A DNA stretch of 64,000 nucleotides. It comes from Acidobacteriota bacterium (GTDB taxonomy: Bacteria > Acidobacteriota > Terriglobia > Terriglobales > SCQP01). Of the stretch, positions 43,401 through 52,178 are shown piece after piece (position 1 is the stretch's first letter; every line of letters starts with the position of its first letter). The position numbers and the translations under genes were made by a program. Below the pieces are notes generated by a model. It did no database searches, had not been told where the DNA came from, and saw nothing but the letters and a program-made list of their open reading frames with translations. The stretch covers positions 62,001 to 126,000 of the forward strand of contig SCQP01000014.1 of the NCBI GenBank assembly GCA_004299485.1, read 5' to 3'.

Positions 43401-45449
43401 CTAAGGCCTCAGGTGCGACTCGTACCAGTTGAGCATCCGGGTCAGTGAATCGATCCGGTGCGGCCGCTCCTGGAAGATATGATGCTCGCGCGGGTAGACC
43501 ACCATCACCGGATGACGGCCCAGGTCCTGCAGTCCATGGTAAAACTCGTAGCTTTGCGCAGCGGTAACCCGCGCGTCCGCACCGCCTACGACGATCAGCA
43601 CGGGCGTGTGGCAGTTCGCCAGGTAACGTTCCGGTGAGTGGCGATACAGGAGATCTTCGGCGCCCACAATCTGGCCCCAATAGTTGGACCAATACGACGG
43701 TGCGATATCGGAGGTGGTCGCGGCAGAAACCAGATCCGATATTCCAGCCCCCATCATCGCAACCTTAAAGCGATCGGTGTGCGTAATCGTCCACGCGGTC
43801 ATATAACCGCCGTAGCTCCAGCCGCCAATCCCCAGTCGCGCCGGATCCGCAATGCCCTGCTTCTCGAGCTGCGTGACCCCATCCATGATGTCCTGAAAAT
43901 CGCCGTCGCCCCACTTTTGATAGTTGGCATCGGCAAACGCCGGCCCCTGTCCATCCGAACCCCGTGGGTTGGGCAGCAAGACGACGTAACCATGCGACGC
44001 CAGCATCACCATCCAGTCGTACCAGCTGCCATGAAAATCCGTCACGTAGGCTTCTTCCGGGCCGCCATGCACCCACACCACAGTCGGATACCGCTGCCCC
44101 GTCCGATAGCCTGGCGGCAAGAGCAGGACCCCGTAAATCCTCGTCCCGTCCAACGTACTCTTCCATTGAATTTGCCGCGTGTTTGGCAGCAGCCACTGTT
44201 TGACCTGCGGATTAGCTTTGGTCAGTACCTGCTCCCGCCCGTTCGCGGCAACGCAGATGTCACCGGGGTCGCTCGGCGTCGCGCACACGAACGCGACCTT
44301 ACGCCCATCCTTGCTTAGTGAGAATTCCTCTCCGCCGGCGGCGCCGCTCACCGGCGTGATCGCTCCCGTCTTAGCGTTGACCTTCAGGAATACGTTCGAG
44401 GAGCCCTGAATCGCCATGCCCAGCAGCTCCTGCCCGTTCGGCTCCCAATGCAAATCTCCGATCGTCGCGGGGTAGTTGGCTCCGATCATGCGCGTCGCGC
44501 CGGTCGCCAAGTCACGAACCGCCGGCAGTTCCGCAATCCCGTGCGGCAGCCGCATCGAATACAGAATCGTGTGCCCGTCCGGCGACCAGCTTACCGGTCC
44601 ACCTCCCGCGTGCGCCACCAGCATTTTTTCGGCTCCGGTATGCACATCGATCAGCGCCAGCTTCGAGATGTACCAGCGGTCGTTATAGTGGGTGGTCGGC
44701 GAAGTACGCGCCAGAATCTGGCTCCCATCCGGTGACCAGGCAAAACTGTAGATGCTCCCCGCCTCTTTGGTCAGCAGATGCGCGCTGTGCGTTTCCAGGT
44801 CAAAAATCCAGAGCCGGCTAAACAGGTAATGTTCATCTTCCACTGTTTGGTCGTTTCCGGCATGGCGTGCCGCAGTTGTTTTTGCGTCCGGCCGGTCGTT
44901 ACGCACAAAGGCGATCTGCTTGCCATCGGGTGACCACCGGAATCCTGACACCCCTCCGGCAATCGCCGTTAAAGGCAGCGCATCCCCGCCCTGGATCGAA
45001 ATTGTCCAAATCTGCGATGGCTGCGGCTGCCGGCACGATCTCGACCGAGTACTCTCAGTCTCGCTTGCCAGATCCTGTCCGCTCTCGCTCCCCGCCACGC
45101 GGAATCGAAAACTCAGACTCAGCGGAGGCAGTTCGCGATTCGAGAGAAACGCAATCGTGCGTCCGTCCGGCGCCCACTCCGGCGACGTATTGCTCGATCC
45201 CCCGAGGATAAAAGCGCGGGGAGCCACACTCCCATCGCTCGGCACCAGCCAGATCTGGCTGTTCTGTCCCGCGCATTTCCCGCTCGGTACGTCCCGCACG
45301 TAGGCGACCATGCCGCCGTTCGGCGACAGTTGCGGATCGCTCAGGTTGGTCATGCTCATCAGCTCGGCAGGGCTGATCGCATGCTGCGCCTGCGCTCCCG
45401 CCAGGGTGGTCAATCCCACAGCAAGCGCCAGACCAAGGGCCACTTTCAT
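43401..45449 (-). CDS. secreted S9-family (prolyl oligopeptidase/acylaminoacyl-type) peptidase
   Basis: An exported serine peptidase of 682 residues. The signal peptide (MKVALGLALAVGLTTLAGAQ) is followed by a TolB/WD40-like beta-propeller (about 30-400, repeats such as PEWAPDGRTIAFLSNR and FRWSPDGKQIAFVRN). The C-terminal alpha/beta hydrolase has the nucleophile in GIGGWSYGGYMTAW, Asp in VGGADARVTAAQ and His in YPREHHIFQ. GGAGG sits before ATG 45449. It lies downstream of the TonB receptor gene; the two may cooperate in peptide use. Confidence 0.92.
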   Translation of the reverse strand: MKVALGLALAVGLTTLAGAQAQHAISPAELMSMTNLSDPQLSPNGGMVAYVRDVPSGKCAGQNSQIWLVPSDGSVAPRAFILGGSSNTSPEWAPDGRTIAFLSNRELPPLSLSFRFRVAGSESGQDLASETESTRSRSCRQPQPSQIWTISIQGGDALPLTAIAGGVSGFRWSPDGKQIAFVRNDRPDAKTTAARHAGNDQTVEDEHYLFSRLWIFDLETHSAHLLTKEAGSIYSFAWSPDGSQILARTSPTTHYNDRWYISKLALIDVHTGAEKMLVAHAGGGPVSWSPDGHTILYSMRLPHGIAELPAVRDLATGATRMIGANYPATIGDLHWEPNGQELLGMAIQGSSNVFLKVNAKTGAITPVSGAAGGEEFSLSKDGRKVAFVCATPSDPGDICVAANGREQVLTKANPQVKQWLLPNTRQIQWKSTLDGTRIYGVLLLPPGYRTGQRYPTVVWVHGGPEEAYVTDFHGSWYDWMVMLASHGYVVLLPNPRGSDGQGPAFADANYQKWGDGDFQDIMDGVTQLEKQGIADPARLGIGGWSYGGYMTAWTITHTDRFKVAMMGAGISDLVSAATTSDIAPSYWSNYWGQIVGAEDLLYRHSPERYLANCHTPVLIVVGGADARVTAAQSYEFYHGLQDLGRHPVMVVYPREHHIFQERPHRIDSLTRMLNWYESHLRP

Positions 45450-45476
45450 CGCATACCTCCGCAGTTCAGCATGCCA

Positions 45477-48467
45477 TCAAAAGCTGAATTTAATACCCAA
45501 CTGAACCTGCCGTGGCGTGCCGCTGCCAATTGTTGCTCCCAGCGTCTGGAAAATCTGGCCGAATCCGGCCGTCCCAAACGTCGTGTCGGGCTCAGCGAAG
45601 TTCGGATGATTGAACAGGTTGAAGGCTTCAAAGCGCAATTCCATGTTCCGGCCTTCGCCTAGCGGCGTCTCCTTGACCAGTGAGGTGTCCAGCTCGACGA
45701 ATCCAGGCCCATACACGCTGTTGCGCGGGCAGTTACCAAACGTACCGGCCGCCGGCTCGGCAAAGGCCGCCGGGTTCAGCCAGTTGTTCACGGTCTTATT
45801 CGCCGCATAGGGATTCACACCGGGAATACAATTCGCGCGCTGGTTTACATAGTCGCCGTTGCCGTACGGGTTGTCGCCGATGTACACCGTGACCGGGATG
45901 CCGGACCGTGCGACGCCGAGCGCGTTCAGGCTCCAGCCGCTGAAAACGGCACCCGCCGCACCGTGGGAAAACAGGTTGTGCCCGCTTCCCACCGGCAGAT
46001 TGTAGAGTGCATCGAAGCTGACGTTATGCCGCACGTCACCGGATCCGTTGCCGCGCTCGGCTTTGATGTTGTTGTTGTCCTGCGGCTGCGTCGAAAACGC
46101 CCCCTGGTCCTCGACATTGTCGATCGCGTGCCCAGTGGTGTAGTTGAACTGGAAGGTGAACGCGGGCCCGGTCTTTTTCAGCGAGACTTGCAGGCCATTG
46201 TAAGAGCTGAACCCGCTGTTCATGTTGATGTAAATGTCGCCAAAATTCGGGTTCGGGCGCAGACCCGTAGCCGGATTGATGTAATTGATATCTTCCGAGC
46301 GCCCCAGGTTCACGCCATGGTTGCCGACGTAGGCCACTTGCAGCGCCAGGTTTGACACCAGCTCGCGCGCGACGCTGAAGTTCCACTGACCGGAGTAAAT
46401 ATCGGGCTTGTTCCACGAAAAGCCGTTAGCGTTCGGTGGCGGGGGCGTCGCCGCCTGCGACAGGTAGCTGTCGTAGGGGTAGCTCAAAGTTGGAATCTGT
46501 TGCTGTAGCAGCGTGACGTTGCCAGGAATCGTGTTCGACGGGACGCCGTAGAAGCCAAATCCCACCGGATAATCCTGGTAATAGATTCCATAGCCGGCGC
46601 GGACTACGGTCTTTCCGTTGGGCGACCAGGCCAGGCCGAGACGCGGCCCAAAATCCTTGTTGTTGGGCGCAAAGTATGGGCTGCCAGCCGGCGCGAGCGT
46701 GTTCAACCGCGTATCGAACGGCCGCGTGTTATGGAAGGCATCATACGGCACGGTCTCCCGGTCGTATCGTAGCCCGTAGGTGAACGTCAGGTTCGGCCGG
46801 AGGCGCCAGCTATCATTGAAATACATACCCAACTGTGTCGCACGCGTCCCTTCCTCCGGCGAAGCGGGCGAAATGCTGACGAACGCCAAACGGTCGTTGA
46901 TAAAATCCTGCGGCGAGTTGAACTGCATCATTGGCGCAATGCCATTGTTGCCGTTCACCCAGATGCGCCACATCGTCGCGCCCCAGGTCATGGTGTGTTC
47001 GCCACGCACGTACGTCATCGAGTCGCCGTACTGGAAACTGGTGTTGTTTTCCGCAAAGACACTCTGCGAGCCGGGCTGAACTGAATACCCGACGATCGTC
47101 GTCGCCGGCCACGGCTCGGTCGAATCCACCGAACTCACCCAGCGCTGCATGCCGCCCAGAAACGTATTGATCAGATTGGGGCTAAACACGTGAACTTCCT
47201 GAATCGCCACATTGCGCGTCCCCAGCGGCACGTTCTGATGGTCGAAAATGCCGAGCGAGCTTGGAATTACGCCAAACAGGGGTCCGTTCACATACGAGTT
47301 GTTGATGTTGACCCGTACGAAGGCCTTGTCCTTGTTGCTCAGCGTCTGGTCAATGCGGATGGACCCGGTGTTCTCCCGCACCGCCGAGACTTGCGACGTA
47401 GTAAAGTCGTTCACGTTCGGATCCGAGGTCGTGGACGTGCCGTGCGGGAACATGGCGACAATTGGCGCGAGCTGCGGCGACTTGGCCAGCACCTGTGCCC
47501 GCAGCGAGTCACTCGGAACCGTACCCGACCCCGTTATCCCGAGCCGCTGGCGCGAACCTTCGTAATTCAAAAAGAAAAATGTCTTGTTTTTGACGATTGG
47601 TCCGCCCACATTGAATCCGAAATCGTTGTAGCGGAACTCCGGCTTGTCCGTGGCGAAGAAGTTGCGCGCATCAAGCGCATCGTTACGGAAAAAATCAAAC
47701 AACTCACCGTGGAACTGGTTGGTGCCTGACTTGGTGACGATGTTGATGTACGAACCAGCCGCGCGGCCGAACTGCGCTCCGTAGCCACTGGTTTCCACCT
47801 TGAACTGCGAAATCGTCTGCAGGCTGCCGGTCAGCAGCCGCGCGCCGCGTTCAAACCCATTCGCCATATAGGGCTGGTCGACGCGAGAGGCGTCAATGCC
47901 ATCGATGGAGAACTGGTTGTGGACTGTCTCCATGCCATCAAAGGTCAAGTCCGAGATGTAATTGCTGCGCAGAACCGCACCCGGCGTCAGCAGCGCAAAG
48001 CGGGTATAGTCCTGGCCGTTGATCGGCAGCTTCGTCACCGCCTTGTTGGTAAAGACCGTGCCGATGCTGGGGTTCTCCTTGTTGAGCAGCGGCGCCTGCG
48101 CCGTCACCGAGACCTGTTGACTCATCGAGCCGACCACCAGGGTGATGGTCAGCGTAACCGGCGAGGCCACGGCGACGGTGACGCGCTTTTCCGTCTGCTG
48201 CCGGAAACCCTGGTGGGTTACGGTGACATCGTAGTTGCCGACCGGCAGGTCCGGGATCACAAACTCACCCTGCGCCCCCGTTTTGGCCAGGCGCGTGGCG
48301 CCCGTCGCTTCGTCGATGGCGATGATACTCGCGCCGGGCACGGCAGCGTGCGAGGAGTCCTGCACGACGCCGTTGATTTGACTTCCGGTAATGCCCTGCC
48401 CCCGCGCCGGGGTGAACATCAGGGTTAGACAACCGACGACTGCCAACGCGCACAGAAGTGTTTTCAT
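45477..48467 (-). CDS. TonB-dependent receptor, Oar/CarboxypepD_reg type
   Basis: A 996-residue outer-membrane receptor. A signal peptide (to about 23) is followed by a carboxypeptidase regulatory-like Ig domain (ITGSQINGVVQDSSHAAVPG, FVIPDLPVGNYDVTVTHQGF). A plug domain follows (about 110-230) and then a long beta-barrel ending in VQLGIKFSF, the typical C-terminal beta-signal with terminal Phe. This is the Oar-like class abundant in Acidobacteria, used to take up large substrates with TonB energy. There is no SusD partner nearby. The substrate is unknown; the S9 peptidase downstream suggests peptides. GGAG precedes ATG 48467. Confidence 0.92.
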   Translation of the reverse strand: MKTLLCALAVVGCLTLMFTPARGQGITGSQINGVVQDSSHAAVPGASIIAIDEATGATRLAKTGAQGEFVIPDLPVGNYDVTVTHQGFRQQTEKRVTVAVASPVTLTITLVVGSMSQQVSVTAQAPLLNKENPSIGTVFTNKAVTKLPINGQDYTRFALLTPGAVLRSNYISDLTFDGMETVHNQFSIDGIDASRVDQPYMANGFERGARLLTGSLQTISQFKVETSGYGAQFGRAAGSYINIVTKSGTNQFHGELFDFFRNDALDARNFFATDKPEFRYNDFGFNVGGPIVKNKTFFFLNYEGSRQRLGITGSGTVPSDSLRAQVLAKSPQLAPIVAMFPHGTSTTSDPNVNDFTTSQVSAVRENTGSIRIDQTLSNKDKAFVRVNINNSYVNGPLFGVIPSSLGIFDHQNVPLGTRNVAIQEVHVFSPNLINTFLGGMQRWVSSVDSTEPWPATTIVGYSVQPGSQSVFAENNTSFQYGDSMTYVRGEHTMTWGATMWRIWVNGNNGIAPMMQFNSPQDFINDRLAFVSISPASPEEGTRATQLGMYFNDSWRLRPNLTFTYGLRYDRETVPYDAFHNTRPFDTRLNTLAPAGSPYFAPNNKDFGPRLGLAWSPNGKTVVRAGYGIYYQDYPVGFGFYGVPSNTIPGNVTLLQQQIPTLSYPYDSYLSQAATPPPPNANGFSWNKPDIYSGQWNFSVARELVSNLALQVAYVGNHGVNLGRSEDINYINPATGLRPNPNFGDIYINMNSGFSSYNGLQVSLKKTGPAFTFQFNYTTGHAIDNVEDQGAFSTQPQDNNNIKAERGNGSGDVRHNVSFDALYNLPVGSGHNLFSHGAAGAVFSGWSLNALGVARSGIPVTVYIGDNPYGNGDYVNQRANCIPGVNPYAANKTVNNWLNPAAFAEPAAGTFGNCPRNSVYGPGFVELDTSLVKETPLGEGRNMELRFEAFNLFNHPNFAEPDTTFGTAGFGQIFQTLGATIGSGTPRQVQLGIKFSF

Positions 48468-48571
48468 AGGACTCGGCTCCTCGCAATCAGACGTTTATCA
48501 GATGTACGCCTTGCAAACCCTTTCCGCTTTCTCACCACGGCCAAACCATAGCGAAAACGCGACAGCCATTT

Positions 48572-49701
48572 TTAGCGGGCTTTCCAGGGGCGCGCCCCCG
48601 GATCGCGCAAGAGCGTCTTTTGCCGGCTGGCGACGACGTCGCGATCCACGTATGCCTGCTGCATGTGGCGCATTCCGGTATCTAATCGAAAGCCGCGCCG
48701 TGCGTGGAACAGACGGTAGTTGTCGACCATGAACAGCTCCCCCGGCTGCAGCTTGAAGACCAGTTGCGCCGCAGCCGAGGAGATGATGCCGGAGTACATC
48801 CGCCTCGCCGCGTAAAGGTATCCAGCACATCCGGGTCCGCCGCGACCACCTGATCACATCGCCCATGGAACCTAAGGTGCAGAATGCGGCCGTCCGGGGC
48901 TACATCGATAAACGGCGCCGTGTTTTCCAGAATCGCCTGATCATCGCAGTAGCGATACACAACCGGGGTGGTCGATAAGGCGGCGAACAGATCGGGACGC
49001 TCCCGCCGGATCGTTTCCGCCACGAACAGCCCGTCGATCAAGACGGACTCTCCTCCTTCGGCATCGTTGCGCAGGCAATGGAGCGTCGTATAACCCGGCT
49101 GTGGAATGCGGTACGGATTATCCACGTGCGGCTCGAGCGCGCGCGGCGTCATGCTCAGATCGTAGTGTTGGCCTCGAGGCAGCGCCTTGATGTCCTCGAT
49201 GTCGCCGTTGTTGGTCATGCGCGTATACCCGATCAAGTCCAGAAACTCGCGGCTTCCTTGGTTCACCGCGGGCACGTGGCGCACCAGCGCAAAGCCCACG
49301 CGCGCCAGATCGCTCAGCAACGCCAGCAGCTTCTGCGGGTCAGCGCGCAGCGACTCCAGCTCATGCCAGCGCGGAATTCCCAGGCTTGCATCCCATAGGA
49401 GTTTTTCACCCACTAATTCGTCGCTGATGGGGTGCTCGGCCGCGCGTCGCAGCCGGTCCCATGCATAGCCGGCACGATGGCCGTCCGTGAACTCGATTTC
49501 GAGCCGCTCCGCTCCGGCTGTCGCGCGCGCGATGGCGATGTTCAGGGGGATCTCATTCGCGTTCTGCAGCTTGTGGCCGGTGATGGGGTCCCGGTAGCCG
49601 GGCGCGTCGCTGCTCTCCCGCAGCCAGAACGCATGGAAGGTATGCTGGAAGCCATCCTCGCCGGACAGCCGCAGATGCCGTGTGCTGTATTCGATTTTCA
49701 T
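48572..49701 (-). pseudogene. TauD/gamma-butyrobetaine-hydroxylase-like dioxygenase, frameshifted
   Basis: An Fe(II)/2-oxoglutarate dioxygenase of the gamma-butyrobetaine/TauD type split by one frameshift. From ATG 49701 the frame holds a DUF971-like N-terminal part (HTFHAFWLRESSDAPGYRD) and the double-stranded beta-helix with iron ligands EPHVDNPYRIPQPGYTTLHC. At about 48814-48816 a run of three A (plus strand) is one base short. Restoring it gives DTFYAARRMYSG and continues in the next frame to PGELFMVDNYRLFHARRGF, with the distal iron His, and RHMQQAYVDRDVVASR to a stop at 48572. Everything else is intact, so it is either a recent mutation or a base-calling error. AraC regulator upstream, same strand. 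Confidence 0.8.
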
Positions 49702-49778
49702 GAGGGGCCCCGGGTGCATTGCAGCACGCCCAGCCGCCGTCAGATTCTGCGCCCGCGCCAATCGATAGCGGGAACAGG

Positions 49779-50552
49779 TCAGGACTTCGAACGCAGGTAC
49801 TGGCCGGGGGTGGTGCCCAGCAGGCGCTTGAACGAGGCAATGAACGCGCTCGGGGTGCTGTAGCCGACTTCGGCTGCCGTAAACGTCATCTTCTCGCCCC
49901 GCTCCAGCATATCCAGGCTGCGTTGCACGCGCGCGCGCGTGCGCCACTGCCCCAGGCTCAGTCCCGTGTCCTGCCGGAACAGCCGCTCTATCGTCCGCCG
50001 GCTCGCGCCCGCCTCGTGGCAAATAGCATCCAGCGAATCCTCCGCCTGCTCAAGGTTGGCCAATGCCGCCGCCACCCGTCGCGCGCGCGGATCGTTGGGC
50101 ACGATCATATCCAATGCCGGTACCGGCCGCGCAACCTCCATTTCATCCCGGATCACCTCAGTGATACGCAAGTGCTTCGGATCCGTGCCGGGCACCGCCC
50201 ATTCCGAGGCCCGCACAATCAACTGCCGCAGCAGTGGAGAAACCTCCATCAGTTCCGGCCGCCGTTCCAGTCCGACGTAGCCGCCCGCCAGGTACAGGCA
50301 AACGATAGCCATCCCCGCCCCGCACTGCACCTCGTGTACCGTTCCTGCGGGCAGCCACAACGCCCGCAGCGGCGGCAGCACCCAGCATTGCGTAGCCGTT
50401 TTCGCCACCAGCACTCCGCGTGGCGAATAGATCAACTCATCCACGTTGTGCACGTGTGGCTGCCACGAGGCACTGGTCTCCGGCACTCGCGCGAAGCTCA
50501 GCAGCGGCGCGCCGCCTAAATCGATTGAATCGAGCGCAGGAAGCTGTCGCAT
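49779..50552 (-). CDS. AraC-family transcriptional regulator with cupin sensor
   Basis: A 257-residue regulator. The N-terminal cupin domain (QPHVHNVDELIYSPRG, WVLPPLRALWLPAGTVHEV) probably binds a small effector. The C-terminal double helix-turn-helix is AraC type (LDAICHEAGASRRTIERLFR and FTAAEVGYSTPSAFIASFKRLLG). ATG 50552 is chosen because AAGGA lies about 8 nt upstream; the open frame further up is implausible. It is 77 bp upstream of the dioxygenase and divergent (82 bp) from the permease, so it may control both. Confidence 0.9.
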   Translation of the reverse strand: MRQLPALDSIDLGGAPLLSFARVPETSASWQPHVHNVDELIYSPRGVLVAKTATQCWVLPPLRALWLPAGTVHEVQCGAGMAIVCLYLAGGYVGLERRPELMEVSPLLRQLIVRASEWAVPGTDPKHLRITEVIRDEMEVARPVPALDMIVPNDPRARRVAAALANLEQAEDSLDAICHEAGASRRTIERLFRQDTGLSLGQWRTRARVQRSLDMLERGEKMTFTAAEVGYSTPSAFIASFKRLLGTTPGQYLRSKS

Positions 50553-50634
50553 TTTCGTTATCCTTCGCCGGTCCGCATGAAGAGAGTAGCTTTCGCGCCG
50601 GAGTATAACACAGAGGTGATCTAATTGGTCCAAC

Positions 50635-52137
50635 ATGCCCAGCTCTTCCTCCGCCCCAGCCCTGGCACAACGCCTGGGCCTCGTCAGCGCCACGGCCATC
50701 GTCATGGGTTCGATGATCGGCTCGGGCATCTTCCTCGTCTCGGCTGAAATCGCCCGCGAGGTCAATTCCGCCGCGCTGCTGCTTTTGGTCTGGCTCATTA
50801 CCGGACTCATGAGCATGGCCGCGGCGCTTTGCTACGGAGAGCTGGCCGCCGCCATGCCCGCTGCCGGCGGCCAATACGTCTATTTGCGCGAAGCGCTGGG
50901 TCCGATCTTCGGCTACCTCTACGGATGGACCGATTTCTGGGCGATTCAGACCGGCGCCATTGCCGCGGTCGCTATGGCGCTGGCCATCTTTCTGGGCAAC
51001 ATTTTCCCCTCGGTATCGTCTTCCCATTGGTTGTTTCACTGGGGCGACTGGGGACCGCTGCACTTCGGAGTCAACACGGTCGAACTCGCCGCCATTGCCT
51101 GCATCGCCCTGCTTACCTGGTCAAACACGCGCGGCGTCCGGACCGGTGCCTGGATCCAGAATGTTTTCACGGCGCTGAAGGTGCTGGCCCTTGCCGCCAT
51201 TATCGCCATCGGCTTATTCCTCATTCGCGTACCGGCCGCGGTCCATGCCAATTTCGCTCACTTCTGGTCGGGCATTCGCTGGACCGAACCGCATCTGCTC
51301 CAGCTCGGTGACCGGCACTTCATGGTCACCACCCTCACCCTGATCTTCGTGGCCATGATCGGCTCCCTGTTTTCCTCCGACGCCTGGAACACGGTCACCT
51401 TCACCGCCGGCGAAACCCGCTCGCCCCAGCGCAATATTCCTCTGTCTCTGATCCTTGGCACGGGCATCGTCACCGCCCTCTACTTGCTGGCCAATCTTGC
51501 CTATCTCAACGTCCTGCCGCTGGCCGGGCATGCCAACGCGCTGACCACGTCCGCGCGCGGCATCCAGCACGCCACCGAAGATCGCGTGGCGACCGCCATG
51601 ATCTCCGTCTTGCTGGGCCATCACGGCGTGGTTGTCATGGCCGCGGCCATCGTGATTTCCTGTTTTGGGTGCATGAACGGCCAGATCATGGGCGGCGCCC
51701 GCGTCTACTACGCCATGGCCAAGGATGGCGTCTTCTTTCGCCGCATGGCGAGGCTCCATCCCGAGCGCCGTGTTCCAACCTTTGCCTTGGTGGCACAGGG
51801 TGTGTGGGCGTCGCTGTTATGTCTTTCCGGCACCTATACGCAATTGCTCGAATTTGTAATGTTTCCGATTTTTCTGTTTTACATCCTGACCGTCGCCGGC
51901 CTATTCGCCCTGCGCTGGAAACGGCCCGATATGCCGCGTCCCTACCGCGCACTCGGCTATCCGGTACTGCCCGCCCTGTACATCCTGGCGGCCGCGTGGT
52001 TCGATTTTCAGATTCTGCGCTTTGAACCGGTCTACGCCGGCGCCGGCCTGACGCTGGTGTTGATCGGATTGCCGGTGTTTCTCGCCTGGCGACGTCCGCG
52101 CCGCCCTGTCGCAATCGAACTACCGATTGTCAAGTGA
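50635..52137 (+). CDS. APC-superfamily amino acid permease
   Basis: An inner-membrane transporter of 500 residues with about 12 helices. It begins with the APC consensus region ATAIVMGSMIGSGIFLVSAEIA and has GELAAAMPAAGGQYVYLREA and TRGVRTGAWIQN. It resembles the LAT-like/YjeH group of amino acid antiporters or exchangers. ATG 50635 has a weak ribosome site; TATAAC in the upstream 82-bp gap may be a -10. Its TGA overlaps a GTG that is in frame with the amidohydrolase, indicating an operon. Confidence 0.9.
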   Translation: MPSSSSAPALAQRLGLVSATAIVMGSMIGSGIFLVSAEIAREVNSAALLLLVWLITGLMSMAAALCYGELAAAMPAAGGQYVYLREALGPIFGYLYGWTDFWAIQTGAIAAVAMALAIFLGNIFPSVSSSHWLFHWGDWGPLHFGVNTVELAAIACIALLTWSNTRGVRTGAWIQNVFTALKVLALAAIIAIGLFLIRVPAAVHANFAHFWSGIRWTEPHLLQLGDRHFMVTTLTLIFVAMIGSLFSSDAWNTVTFTAGETRSPQRNIPLSLILGTGIVTALYLLANLAYLNVLPLAGHANALTTSARGIQHATEDRVATAMISVLLGHHGVVVMAAAIVISCFGCMNGQIMGGARVYYAMAKDGVFFRRMARLHPERRVPTFALVAQGVWASLLCLSGTYTQLLEFVMFPIFLFYILTVAGLFALRWKRPDMPRPYRALGYPVLPALYILAAAWFDFQILRFEPVYAGAGLTLVLIGLPVFLAWRRPRRPVAIELPIVK

Positions 52138-52178
52138 GGACTTCCCTCCCCCCGCCGGGCACTGGCACGATACCTTTC

